This document shows, piece after piece, positions 39,665 to 49,426 of a stretch of DNA of 64,000 bases (positions within the stretch are counted from its first letter, which is position 1; each line of letters starts with the position of its first letter). The DNA comes from Arthonia radiata. Lineage: Eukaryota > Ascomycota > Arthoniomycetes > Arthoniales > Arthoniaceae. The stretch is from contig PSQN01000003.1 in the NCBI GenBank assembly GCA_002989075.1, positions 1,484,865 to 1,548,864 on the forward strand, in the 5' to 3' direction. Under the pieces are notes generated by a model that was not told the DNA's origin, did no database searches, and saw only the letters and a list, made by a program, of their open reading frames with translations. Made by a program: the position numbers and the translations under genes.

Positions 39665-40621
39665 ATGCCACTCAACTTGATCGGCAAGAAGTCATGGAAT
39701 CCATACCTGGACAAGAACCTGTCCCGCGTCAAAGCCGACGAAGAAGCATACACCGCCCGCGCCGAGGCACTCCAGAAGCTACGCGACGAGCATGAAGGCA
39801 ACGTCAGACTCGCTCGTCTGCGGGGTGAAGAAGCCCCGGAGCTGCCTATCGAGATTGAGCGCCTAGAGAGTTTTCAAGAAGACGCCATCAATGGAAGAGT
39901 GCGATCAGAGGATGGTGCGCACGGCCAGCACGAAGACCGCAGAAAGAGGAGAAAGCTACATGGCGAAGACGACACCGATCGTGACATACGAGTGGCTCGC
40001 CATGCCACGGGCGATGAGACAGGTCGAAGCACAAAAGAGGGAGCGCGAAGCAGTAATACCTCGTTGACCGATGGTCACGGCCATGTACAGCTCTTCGCGC
40101 CTGCGAATGGCGGTAGTTATCATGATGCGCGGCGCAAGATGAGGGACAACGACGAGGCCGGCCCTGAATTACAAGCCCCACGCAACATGAGGGACAACGA
40201 CGAGACCGGCCGTGAGTTACAAGCCCCGCACAACCACGAGGGCATGCGCTTCACTCATGCTGCTGGCTACAACAGCCATTCTGGCGATGCACCGTGGTAC
40301 GCTGGAGGGAATCATAGCACAAATGAAGCAGAATCGAAGACCAACGTTTTTGGCCGAGATGACCCGCACAAGGAACGAAGGGCACAGGTCAGAGCGGCCA
40401 CTACAGATCCACTGGCTGCGATGCGATCAGCACAGCATAGAATTAAGCAGAGTAAGCCTGCGCCTGATCTTGAGAGACGCAATGACGACCGGTTCGATCG
40501 AATTTCTCCACGTCAATCTCAGAAGCGTACTCGAGAACGACGCGACGACCGAGGAAGGCATCGTCACGATCACGATCATGAGCGACGTAGAAATCGTGAC
40601 ACACGGTCGCGAAGTCCATGA
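39665..40621 (+). CDS. Cir_N-domain (LENG1-like) nuclear protein
   Basis: A single-exon gene of 318 residues. The first 60 residues (MPLNLIGKKSWNPYLDKN, then SRVKADEEAY and LARLRGEEAP) match the pattern of the Cir_N domain found in CIR1, CWC25 and LENG1-type proteins, with the GKKSWNPY core at residues 7-14. A VQLFAP stretch near residue 142 resembles the conserved LF motif of LENG1 homologues. The middle is hydrophilic and includes a tandem repeat of 16 residues. The C-terminus is rich in Arg, Asp and His and ends RDTRSRSP, like RS domains of splicing-associated proteins. Cir_N proteins are nuclear and linked to transcription or pre-mRNA splicing; the exact role here is inference. There is no signal peptide or membrane segment. 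The start is the first ATG before the conserved domain, and the stop is TGA at 40619-40621. It looks like a conserved host gene just inside the island boundary. Confidence 0.8.
   Translation: MPLNLIGKKSWNPYLDKNLSRVKADEEAYTARAEALQKLRDEHEGNVRLARLRGEEAPELPIEIERLESFQEDAINGRVRSEDGAHGQHEDRRKRRKLHGEDDTDRDIRVARHATGDETGRSTKEGARSSNTSLTDGHGHVQLFAPANGGSYHDARRKMRDNDEAGPELQAPRNMRDNDETGRELQAPHNHEGMRFTHAAGYNSHSGDAPWYAGGNHSTNEAESKTNVFGRDDPHKERRAQVRAATTDPLAAMRSAQHRIKQSKPAPDLERRNDDRFDRISPRQSQKRTRERRDDRGRHRHDHDHERRRNRDTRSRSP
40139..40234 (+). repeat. 48-bp tandem duplication inside the Cir_N gene
   Basis: Two adjacent 48-bp units (40139-40186 and 40187-40234) encode MRDNDEAGPELQAPRN and MRDNDETGRELQAPHN. The unit length is a multiple of three, so the frame is kept. 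Confidence 0.9.
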
Positions 40622-41598
40622 ATAACGAATCATGGTGTATCAGGTTCTAATTTCAACAAAGCCGCTCATTTGCCTGGTGCACTCCTGATCTGCCGCAATG
40701 AGATTGCATTTGGTTCCCGATGGAACTTAACAGTCTCCGTTATACATGAGCCAAAACGCTTCGGACCAAATTAGGAAGTATACTGGCCAATGCTCACGGC
40801 GCAGCCACTCCACTGGAAACGAAGCCAGGGATAAACCAACCTTGCATAGAACGATCCCCACCTCGGTCAGTAAACATAATTCCATTTCGAGATTTCCAAG
40901 CGTCCACTACGTTGCCTCATCGACTGCCTGGGTCGTTTGGGTGAGAAGTCCAGACCATGTCAACGTTTCCACAGCTCGCAAGTTCCCACCAGACGATGTA
41001 TCCACAGCCAATTAGTTCTACACTGTTTACCTCCCTGCATGCATTATATGAGAGCTTTAAGGAGCCGTGGGAGCCTCTCAATGCAGTAAGCACGGTCGTT
41101 CGTAAGGCCTTCCTAGTTTGCAAACTCACGTTCAGTTTCTGCATCCTTGCTACAGGCGTTTACTAGCGATCTTACTGGTCGATCTATGCCCTTCCCCTCT
41201 CAACATTCTCCTGTGTCGCTAAGGAACCCCCCATCTTCATCTTCACACGCAACTCTCCGCTGTATATGATCTGCTAACATAGCGAACCACGCGACCGAGC
41301 ACAATGACGCATCATTGAGCCACGTAGAAGCATACTCAGCCAAAACATATTCGTCATGAGCCAGCACACATTCGTAATCTCGAACGGGACCCTCGAACGG
41401 CGGCGTCCAGGGACGTTGGCGACCCCCGGCCCTCCTCTTTACCAGCTCAGCGCAGCGCTTGCTGGCGCAGGGAATGATCAAATCGCAACATCTGACTCAA
41501 ATCCGTTGATTTTGGTACGTTCTGAACATACGAGCTTGAACCGCTCTCGCCATCTACTGGTTTTTTGTACTGATAGTTGGGCTGATCGACAGCGACAG
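40622..41598. other. Intergenic region before the first zinc-module gene
   Basis: About 1 kb without a gene I can support. A minus-strand stretch (41481-41200) reads as mildly protein-like sequence (for example YECVLAHDEYVLAEYAST) and could be a relic exon, but it has no partner exon and no recognisable domain. An upstream in-frame ATG for the next gene exists at 41356. The region probably contains the promoter of the gene at 41599. Confidence 0.35.
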
Positions 41599-43000
41599 AT
41601 GTCGGGATTCGACTCAACGTGGGTGGACGACTCCCAGCCGTCTTCAGATGAAGAAGGCGGTACGTACGATTTTCAGAGTCAGCCAAGCGATGAAGGGAAT
41701 AATGCGGCAGACTGCCGACCTCAAGACGTCAGGCCAAGTCAGGAGCGCGACCACGCCAGAAATACTCCTGAACTTGGCGTGGTTTCGCATACCTCTTCGT
41801 GCAACCAACAAGCACCGCATTCGAACAATGGTGACGGCCAACATGCACGATCATGTTTTGAAGACGCTGAGATCCGAGCCGCAAGTCGGCCCAAACAGCT
41901 TGAGGACAAATTCTGCCCCAAGTGCAAAAAGGACAGGTCTCCAAATTGGTTCATCTCCCTTCATAGCCTGAATCTCACCTGGACCAAAACCTGTCTAGCA
42001 TGCCGCAAGTGTGACGACATCTACACAAACGTGTCGATATCTGAAGATTATCTGCCGCGGGTAAAAGCTATATTGGAAGAAACAAGCCCAGCATTGGCCC
42101 AACGTTTGCGAAGCACCATCCAGCGTAGCGGCATCGGCGCCAAGTACGAATTCACCGAGGACGATCTCAGTACAGGCTAGTGCCATCAAACGACCTTCTT
42201 GTTGGACTCTGCTAACAGCAGATCCAGTTAAAGCAGTTACACATGCAATGCTCGCGGGGAAGCGACCGTCGGGAGACCTGCGGGTAGACTTCCAAAGGAA
42301 GACAGCTTCGGCAAGAGCTGAATCGCGACAACGGCGAAGCAATACCGGTAGCGGCAGCAGGTTGCATGATGACAGCAGGCCACGACGTCGTCGTGCCAGA
42401 GCCCGTGTCGATGCCCAGCCCGCGGACACGAATTATCACAACGAGTCTGAGGCTCCATCGGATCCATCAATGCCAGCCCGCAAAGACCAACAACACATTG
42501 TACAAAACGGTGGTAACTCTCAAGCGCCCCTCAGTCCCGACAGTCTACAAATGCCACATGATCTCGGCGAACCCAGTCCCCAACATGCCTCTGCACAAGA
42601 AAAGATTCAAGGCCTATTGGACGCTCTGGAGGACGCTCTGGAGGACGCTCTGGCAAGCGTCGGCAACATCGATAGCAGCGATCGATCCCAACAGAACCAA
42701 TGGGAAGAGGTCACCATACGTGTTTCCGGCGCAGTCGAGTTAGTCATGGCTTATCTGGCCGTTCGCCAACCTGGCACCTACACCAGTGAAAGGCCATCCG
42801 CCAGTCTTGGCGGATCTACCCTTGCTCAGCTACTGTTCGACATCCATGGCCTTCGAGAGACCCTTAAGCTGCAAGACGAGGCCTCAAGCCGCGAGGTGCT
42901 AGATCTGCTGGAGACTGTTCCTGGCAAGCTCACAGGTGTCGTCAATCAGCGCTGTCAGCTTCTCAGTAAGACCGCCCGGTTTCGTTCATTGTTTTCCTGA
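41599..43000 (+). CDS. Unrecognised zinc-module protein, family member 1
   Basis: Proposed as two exons, 41599-42169 and 42228-43000, encoding 447 residues. Residues 1-100 are acidic and polar. Residues 106-135 form a CX2C-x22-CX2C module (FCPKCKKDRSPNWFIS... TCLACRKC) that should bind one zinc. A charged helical stretch follows and ends YEFTEDDL at the exon junction. The second exon has a basic patch near residue 240 (RPRRRRARARV, a possible nuclear localisation signal), a polar linker, and a helical region from about residue 310 (SAQEKIQGLLDALEDALEDA) to the end. No signal peptide or membrane segment is seen. The intron phase and position match the genes at 44094-45034 and 46172-47365, which I take as paralogues. 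I do not recognise the family and assign no function. The start at 41599 is chosen because coding character begins there; the ATG at 41356 would add 81 less convincing residues. Confidence 0.7.
42170..42227 (+). other. Phase-1 intron of family member 1 (58 nt)
   Basis: GTACAG donor, CTAAC branch site at 42212-42216, and CAG acceptor at 42226-42227. The AGs at 42218, 42221, 42233 and 42236 are all in the same phase, so the choice of acceptor changes only a few residues. Confidence 0.65.
42620..42653 (+). repeat. 12-bp triplicate repeat in member 1
   Basis: GACGCTCTGGAG occurs twice and then a third time in part. In frame it encodes DALE repeats that extend an amphipathic helix. Confidence 0.85.
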
Positions 43001-43811
43001 GGACGTACTAGTCGCGTGGGCTGTTGTCTTGCATGCCGGGCAAGGTGGCCGACCCGTATTGGGCTGGGGAGCCGCGAGTGGAGTGGTGCTTGGTATTGTG
43101 TTTGTTGGATCTGACAAGACTTCTCACTTGCTCTATGACCTATCGCCAGATATCGACGAGGGCTCGTGCTGCCCGATGTCCAAAAGGAATCGCCTTGGAA
43201 GTTGGTGATGGCTTCGGTGATGCGGCTCAGCAAACCTTGGAGCTTTGTCTTGGCTGACGAGTCGATGACGCTATGAGAGTTCGCTTCAGATGTACCTGGA
43301 CGTGCCTCGATCGTTCAGTGCGCGTGCGGAGGGGCAAACCGGATGGAGTGGGCGGCTGAGCGATCGATCCAGGCCGAGGAAGCTGACTTCATAATTGGAC
43401 ACTTGTGTACTCCTCTATCTTGAAGAGCGGACGCAGCACTTTCCTCCTTTCCAAATGCTTGATCACCTCACGTATCGCTAAAGTTCAATCCGTCATTGTG
43501 AAGATGCGCAGGGGAGGCAGCAGCTTACCATGCTGGCGAACGTGTTGCGGAGATCGTAACGTTGTCTATCCTCGTCGCACTGTGCCCTCCGTTTGGAGTA
43601 CCATTGAAATCACCTCCTCAACGATGGTCTCGGCAGCGTTGACGCAAGGGCACAGCGGAGCGGGTTCGCCAGACGGTGGCTGAACCTGCATGTAGTGATA
43701 CGAAGGCACGAAGCGCTTGCCTCCGCCCTGCTGACCAGAGCACTGCTTCGTTTTATCTTGTTGTAGACGTGAAGCTGCAATCGACGGGCGTTCATCTCGA
43801 TCGACCAACAT
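43001..43811 (-). pseudogene. Decayed zinc-module paralogue (family member 2)
   Basis: The minus strand carries several stretches of coding character that do not share one frame. One runs from an ATG at 43811 (RPSIAASRLQQ, KQCSGQQGGGKRFVPS, then PLCPCVNAAETIVEEVISMV) and resembles the zinc module with part of the cysteine pattern missing. An intron-like GTAAGC...CTTTAG (43528-43478, 51 nt) follows. It leads in phase 1 to IREVIKHLERRKVLRPLFKI, ending at a TGA at 43391-43389. Further down, about 43250-43190, KTKLQGLLSRITEAI resembles SAQEKIQGLLDALEDAL of member 1. The layout (module, phase-1 intron of 51 nt, helical segment, later helical domain) mirrors its neighbours. The frames do not connect, so I read it as a pseudogene. 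It is tail-to-tail with member 1. The boundaries are approximate. Confidence 0.45.
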
Positions 43812-44093
43812 GTGTATGAGCCACTGCTTGCCAAATCAATAGTGGCTTTCGCAACGTAATGGTCTCTGAACGCTTGGTCGCGTAATCGCAACCTCGTCTG
43901 ATCGGCCGCTTGTCGGTGCTGTTTGCATGAAGAAATAACATCCGAACGGACACTCGCCTGCTCACCGAGTGCATGAATCCATAGAAATGTCGATCAAGAA
44001 TCCGAGCCTCTGCAAGGAACCACGAAAGATCTACAATGACAGCGCTGATTCAGTGCGCGTCTCTTAATTCCAGTAATATCTGCGGCAAAGTGA
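43812..44093. other. Short intergenic gap
   Basis: GC-balanced sequence between two minus-strand family members. No feature is seen beyond possible promoter sequence for the decayed copy below it. Confidence 0.35.
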
Positions 44094-45034
44094 TCATTGA
44101 CGTGAGAGTGACTCTTGACACGCTTCTATCGCTCTCAACCGTGTACATCCGACCTGGATCCGCTCGACATGCTCAAGCCCTTCATCCATCAACATTCCCC
44201 AAAGGCTTTCTACCCACTCGTCTGGCTGTGGAATGACGAGGCCGATGATCTTGTTCATGGTACTCTGTGCCCGCGCGACAGTATAGCATTCATATTGAGG
44301 GCTCGCAAAGATATCAGCAACGTCTTCATAGCCATGGTTTATGACCAATTGGCTAAGATGCCAGACTGCTTGACTGACGCCTTCAGGCCCAGCCCAAGAA
44401 GGGTGGCGCGTGTGTGCGACCTCATCGTCCGATGCAAGAACGGTGACACACTCTCTCGTCTCGAAGAGAAGGCCTTCGACATCCGCGCGTGTTCGAGCTG
44501 CGGAGGTGGACGACGAGCGAGAACTGGCCGGAGCTTTTGCGTTTGTGTTACACGCGAGCGTTTGAGTATGTGGAGTTGAAGACCGTTCAACCGCTTGATG
44601 CTGAGCATCCTCAGAGATTCCACGCAAGGCCTTAACCCGACCTCTCACTTCTTTTTCCACTGTCCATTGTCAGGTATGTTTGCGCGACGAAATAATACAC
44701 CGCGGCGTACCCTTCAGCATGTCCTCATCTGTCCAGATGAATCTGTGCAGTTCAAAGTGTATTCGAAGGGTCGAAATGATGGTATCATGTGATCGCCGCA
44801 TCAGCTTCTCGAATTCCCCCTCAACGTACTCATCTTCGAGATTGTGCTTTCGTATTTGCCTCTTAAAATTTCTGCATAGCCGACAGGATAGGCATGTGAA
44901 AAGAAACAGTGGCCCAAATCTTTGCAGGGAAACGAAGTTGTTTTTTTTGGCTGCCGCTGGCGACATGATGCCACGTCACAAACGCGAGGTTCTCGGAGTG
45001 CGTGGCCTGCTGTTGAACTGCTCGAATCACTCAT
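44094..45034 (-). pseudogene. Zinc-module family member 3, frameshifted in an A8 run
   Basis: Two minus-strand exons, 45034-44711 and 44659-44094, joined by a 51-nt intron. The ATG at 45034 gives MSDSSSSTAGHALREPRVCD followed by SCRQRQPKK. After an A8 run (T8 on the plus strand, 44941-44948) the homologous sequence continues one frame away as NNFVSLQRFG... FTCLSCRLCRNF, then EFEKLMRRSHD and FIWTDEDML at the exon end. With one more A the exon would be 325 nt, the same as the first exon of the gene at 46172. So either the gene is recently inactivated or this is an assembly error in a homopolymer. The first cysteine pair is CX4C (C19, C24), not CX2C. Exon 2 encodes a polar linker and then a helical domain (for example AVWHLSQLVINHGYEDVADI and EWVESLWGMLMDEGLEHVER), ending TGA at 44096-44094. 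No known domain is recognised. It faces away from the gene at 46172. Confidence 0.6.
44660..44710 (-). other. Phase-1 intron of family member 3 (51 nt)
   Basis: On the minus strand: donor GTACGC, branch-like CTGAC, acceptor CAG. It is inserted after the first base of a codon just after WTDEDMLK, the same place as in the paralogues. Confidence 0.65.
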
Positions 45035-46171
45035 TGGCTGGTAAGGACAGCTGAGAACAGCGAGACGCGCCGAATGTGTTGTTGAAGACTGAATATTTGA
45101 ATAAAGGTCTTTCCCAGCACTATAAATGAACAAGACCAATTGTAGGCAAAGAGTCTGCTTCAAATGGGCATCGAGTTGAGGCAAGGACGACGCAAACCGA
45201 CTCTCGCGAGATCACCGATTTGTGGCCACGACAGAGATCGACGAACATTCCAGAGAGGCGGCTACCAGGTTGATGGCTGGCAGTCGGCACTGAACAGCCC
45301 TCCGTAGAAAACAGCTGGATATTCCGAAACATGGTCAAAGCAGGATGCCTAGCCAATGAGAAACTACAGAGCGCCACGGCAGAAACAACACATCGCGACA
45401 ACCGACGTCGGTCCCCATCTCCGCTACAAGTTTGCAGTGCGCCTCGACTGCACACTTCGTGATTTCCGACAACGTATTTGGGCTGATTTCCTATCTCGGC
45501 AGGCGCTAGCTGTGATGTAGGGACACCCGAATATCATCAATGGGCACCTGAAGAAGGCAGTGTGTGACCACTTCGCCGCCTGCATGAGATCCTTCCGAGG
45601 AGCTCTCTACTTCCCCGTGTGATCAGTGATATTCATGCACGTCAAGACATGACGCAGTCCTTGCATTATTATCCGGGCGCCCCACACTAGGCGCGGACAT
45701 GGATATAGAGCCCCACTAACAGTCGCTACCCGCCCGCGAGGTTATCAGCATCGACTGTCATCCTTGTTGCAGCCAATACTTCAGAGGAATGGAGAAATCG
45801 CCTCACCTGGCCACTGCAAGGCCGTGGATCAAGCGGAGACTTTGACATCATGCAAGCCAGAACGCTTTTCTGAAATTTGCACAGGATAGGCACCTAGCGC
45901 TGCATGTTGGCGAAGCTGAAGAACGCCGTGGTTTCGATTTGCACGCAGAAGTTACTTCGTTCCAGATACCTAGCGCGGCCAACATCTTGAGTTTATCAGC
46001 TACGCCTTGCAGCTCAATCTTCAAGGTTCAAGAGCAGTTCAAGCGCAACTTCTGCCACATCTTGCTTATCTTTCTAGCACCCAATCTACTTTACTGAGCG
46101 ATTACCCCAAGTTTAGCTAATTCCACAAATCTTCTTTACTTCAACTTTCTCAGCAGACTTCAACACTTACA
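45035..46171. other. Divergent promoter region
   Basis: About 1.1 kb of GC-balanced sequence between two outward-facing family members. No supported coding frame is seen. The last 100 bases before 46172 are rich in C and T (for example CTTCTTTACTTCAACTTTCTC at 46131-46151), typical of core promoters and leaders in filamentous fungi. Confidence 0.4.
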
Positions 46172-47365
46172 ATGAGTGATCAGCTCACAAATTCAGGCTC
46201 TGACCACTTGATTCGAGCATTCGAGCTAAAACGTGTCAGAGCAGCGCCAGAAGCCCGAATGTACGAGCACACTCCAGCTCAAGATGTCCGAGGGGTCCGA
46301 CCTTTGCTCGGGTCAATAACTTCCAAATGTACCCAATGTCGTAAATCTCGTCCCAATGCCGATTTCATAAAGCCTTCAGGTCAGCGTTTGCGCACATGCC
46401 TGTCGTGTCGAGTTTTCGAGAAGATCAGGGTAGGCTACATTCGTTTCACGGGAGTCAGCCATCCAACTGAATTCACAGACCAGGATAGAAAACGAAGTGG
46501 GTAGACCTTTCTCATTTCTCAACGATCATGGCAAATACTGTACTGATCACAGCTCGTAGTTCTCAAGATACTTCTACCCAGAGCCGAGAGCTTCCTGCAA
46601 TCACACGACCTTCAATCGACGGGTTCGGCGAGCAGATCACGAGACAATTCACAGTCTCACTCTGTCCGGCCGGACCGCAGCTCACGACACACCTCACAGT
46701 CTCTATCCTTCCGGCCGGGCCACAGCTCACGACACAACTCAGAGTCTGAATCTTCCCCGCCGGGCGTTCGAAGAGACCCCTGTTTAATGTCCGGTGGGCT
46801 CACACGGGATTCTCTGCAACCGTCTGCGACCCGTACCATGAGCGACATAAGAGACGAAAGCCCACCCGGAATAATGGGAAGATCCAGTGAGGCAGATCAT
46901 GCTATACGTCCTCTGTCGATGACACACCTACCTTCAGGCCTTCAACAAATGCTTCCCTTACTCTCTGGCCAGCTCGACACCGCGAAGCCGGTTCTACAAT
47001 CTTTGCACGAGACCGACCAAATACTGCAGAATGCGCCGATACCGATGTCGGTCATGCAGAATCTTGAAAGACTTGATAACTGCGTCAAGTGGATACAGCA
47101 GTCGAGTGAGGCTCAGAAGACAGCTGCAGGAGCACCTGCGGATCCACAGGTGTTCTTTCCAAAATTGCAGAGTTTCATCGATCGCTTGAAGTCCATCGAG
47201 GATCCAGACATCCTTGCGGAGGTTTGGGCAAAGCCTGGCTTTCAGGAGATGCTCACAACTTGTCAAGTCCTTATTAGGTACATCGACGACGCCGAGAAGA
47301 TGGGCCAAGCGTCAAGCAATGGACAAGCCTCAAAGAGACCCTCAGGGAGGGCACAGACAGCCTGA
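46172..47365 (+). CDS. Unrecognised zinc-module protein, family member 4
   Basis: Two exons, 46172-46496 and 46560-47365, encoding 376 residues. The N-terminus is polar (MSDQLTNSGSDHLIRAFELK). Residues 53-79 form a CX2C-x19-CX2C module (KCTQCRKSRPNADFIK... RTCLSCRVFEKIR) predicted to bind zinc. Exon 1 ends after PTEFTDQDRKR with a phase-1 intron, as in the genes at 41599 and 45034. Exon 2 begins with a short basic helix and then a Ser/Arg/His-rich segment (about residues 139-178) built from a repeat of 15 residues. The C-terminal half is helical (MTHLPSGLQQMLPLLSGQLD, VFFPKLQSFIDRLKSIED, MLTTCQVLIRYIDDAEKMGQ). No signal peptide or membrane segment is seen, so a nuclear or cytoplasmic protein is likely. 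This is the most intact member of the cluster. The ATG at 46172 has A at -3. The function is not known and no named domain is claimed. Confidence 0.75.
46497..46559 (+). other. Phase-1 intron of family member 4 (63 nt)
   Basis: Donor GTGGGT, branch site TACTGAT at 46541-46547, acceptor GTAG at 46556-46559. This is the only nearby donor-acceptor pair that keeps the long downstream frame. Confidence 0.7.
46649..46765 (+). repeat. 45-bp tandem repeat in member 4
   Basis: Units start at 46649, 46694 and 46739 (the last partial). They encode SQSHSVRPDRSSRHT, SQSLSFRPGHSSRHN and a diverged SESESSPPG. The unit is a multiple of three, so the frame is kept. Confidence 0.85.
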
Positions 47366-48025
47366 GGTCACGTTGCTATTTGTGACTACCAGAGTCTGCG
47401 AGGTTGGTGGCGGGCGAGAGCTTTTTGGAGAGGCCGATCAACCTTTTTATAGCGTCTACGTGTGCGAAGGGAACGAATTTCGGTCATTCTGCCTCTGAAA
47501 ATTCATGCATGCTACTTTCCATTGTACTGGAAGTTTGCTTCCACCGTGAATCTGCTCTATATCTGTTTAGACGGTGTTAGTGTTCAGGCAGACTGATTGA
47601 ACGGTGATGGCTAGATCAGCAGCGGCGTGCAATGCCCACATCTCCAGATTCCCATCGTTATACTTCTCCTCTCAAGCGCAGTCCATAGGGGCTCGCAGAG
47701 AGGTTCACTCTCGAGCGCAGCGTGAGGAGGCGATGTCCTGTGGGACGACTCAGGTGACGGCCAGAGCCCAGGAGCAGGGATGAGTCTGTGGGGCTGGATG
47801 CGAGAATGGCGCTGGGAACCAGGAGCAGTGTTGGGGATGGTCCGGTAACCATAGATTTTTGCCCTTACTATACCGACCACTAAATTTTGCTGTAGTTACT
47901 AGTAGATATAGGAGAGACCGACTATATAAGAATACTAATAGTAGTAAGGTAGCTAGTAAGGTTAAATAACGTCTATTTACCTAAATATCTATACTCTAGA
48001 GATTATATAAGTAAGCTAAATATAG
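47366..48025. other. 3' flank of member 4 and right island boundary
   Basis: To about 47870 the sequence is GC-balanced with no supported gene. It then shifts abruptly to AT-rich, TpA-rich sequence (47871-48025) up to the LTR of element G. The boundary is sharp, within tens of bases. Confidence 0.5.
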
Positions 48026-48519
48026 TGTTAGAAATTAACCAACTAGCTGGTTAGTCGGAACCCTCAGGAGTCCAGAGTATCGGGCAGGTCCTACCGGCTG
48101 TCTCGGTCTAGAATAGAACAAGCCTTTTACCTAAAGGGTCGGGCCTAGGACAAAAAGAAGCATTATATAACCTGTCTTAGACAGCTAGCTTATAGTCTAA
48201 GACAACATAAAATAGACTTAAAGACTAATAGTTTTAGATAAATAAAATTACTATCTTATACGGTAAGTTATAGGTTATCCAGCTCTTATTAAAAAGAATA
48301 GATATCTAGTAAGTTCTATATAGACTGCTAAACTTAGATATATAAGCTAGAATCTTTTTAGAGAATTTTAGCTAATAAGACAGATAACATAATAATAGCT
48401 TTTTCTTGCTACTAAGTATTGTACTTATACTAGGTCTAAGTATTATACTAGTCTTAAGCTAATCTCGTCTTTCTACTCTTTGTAGTAGTATTCTTCTTCT
48501 TTCCTGTACCTTTTTAATA
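48026..48519 (+). repeat. 5' LTR of G (494 bp)
   Basis: TGTTAGAAATTAACC...CTTTTTAATA, the reverse complement of the F LTRs at 22984-23493 and 35304-35811. Confidence 0.85.
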
Positions 48520-48954
48520 GATTATAAGCCCGAGTTAGCATCAATTCTTTTTAAATTTTCTTTATAGAAAATATTTCCTCTACAATATCTATCGGCATCT
48601 TCGAACGATTCTATTACTAATCGACTCTAAAATTTTGAGTCTAATTTAACTATTAGAATAGAATTTTCTTTTTTTTTTAAAAAAATCTTCGACTATATAT
48701 TTGACTATAAACTCCTCTTATAAGATCTCTAAACTTAAGAGCTCAACTAATTAAGATATTTAGGCGATTTGAATAGAGGCCCTTTTAACTAAAAAGGGCT
48801 ATAGTAATGTTATAATCTCCTTTTTTAGCTATTTAGCTAGAGATATTACTAAAGCTAGCCGTTAAAAACAGTTAATAAGGGCAGTAGTCCTTATTCGACT
48901 AACTCTAGAGGACGGTCTCCTTATTTAAATAAAGGGGATTTATAACTCTCTAGA
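48026..48954 (+). mobile_element. Ty1/copia element G, 5' part
   Basis: A plus-strand copia element of the same family as F. It includes the 5' LTR (48026-48519) and the start of gag. It is interrupted by C2 within gag; CTAGA at 48950-48954 is repeated at 61241-61245. The homologous F sequence on the minus strand runs through this point uninterrupted, which confirms the join. Fossil. Confidence 0.85.
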
Positions 48955-49426
48955 TATTACGGGTACCAGCCCCAGACGGCCTAGCGTATACCCAAGCATC
49001 AACCACCGCCAGTTATCTCAGCCCTACCAGCATTATTCCCGACTAAGCCTATAAACCCGCTATAGGCATTATCGGACAAAACGGCTATAAAGGCCTATAT
49101 TCCCTATAAACCCAATATAAGTATTGTCGAGTTAGTAAACACAAAGGAACTTCCTCTATATACCTTAGACTATATAGCTAGACTAATAATCGACCTTAAG
49201 ATAGACTTTAGTCTGTTAACTTAATATCTGAATATAAGTTTCTTAACTCTATTTAGATAACGTACTTTACCTTCTGTCTACTTTAGTTAAGCCCCTCTTA
49301 CCTTTAGTAATCTATCTCGCCTCTCCTACCTTTTAGTCTTTAGCACACAAGACAACTACTACTAAGGTTAATAAGCACACAAGGCAAGTAAGCCTTAGTT
49401 TAGTTCTTCCAGCGACCGGCGTTATA
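48955..49426 (+). repeat. 5' LTR of C2 (472 bp)
   Basis: TATTACGGGTACC...CGTTATA, collinear with the LTRs of C1 and with 60769-61240. Confidence 0.9.

Noticed and set aside
41356-41598. N-terminal extension of family member 1 from the ATG at 41356
   Set aside because: The 81 extra residues lack the composition of the downstream protein, and the other members start close to their zinc module. The ATG at 41599 was preferred.
44115-44579. Plus-strand open frame opposite exon 2 of member 3
   Set aside because: The minus-strand reading shares gene structure with the other family members and has better helical patterning, so the plus frame is taken as a shadow.
45120-45455. Minus-strand open frame upstream of member 3
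   Set aside because: The sequence is low in coding character, has no homology to the family module and no partner exon. Treated as divergent promoter sequence.
47611-47880. Minus-strand open frame after member 4
   Set aside because: It runs into the AT-rich border and has no recognisable features.
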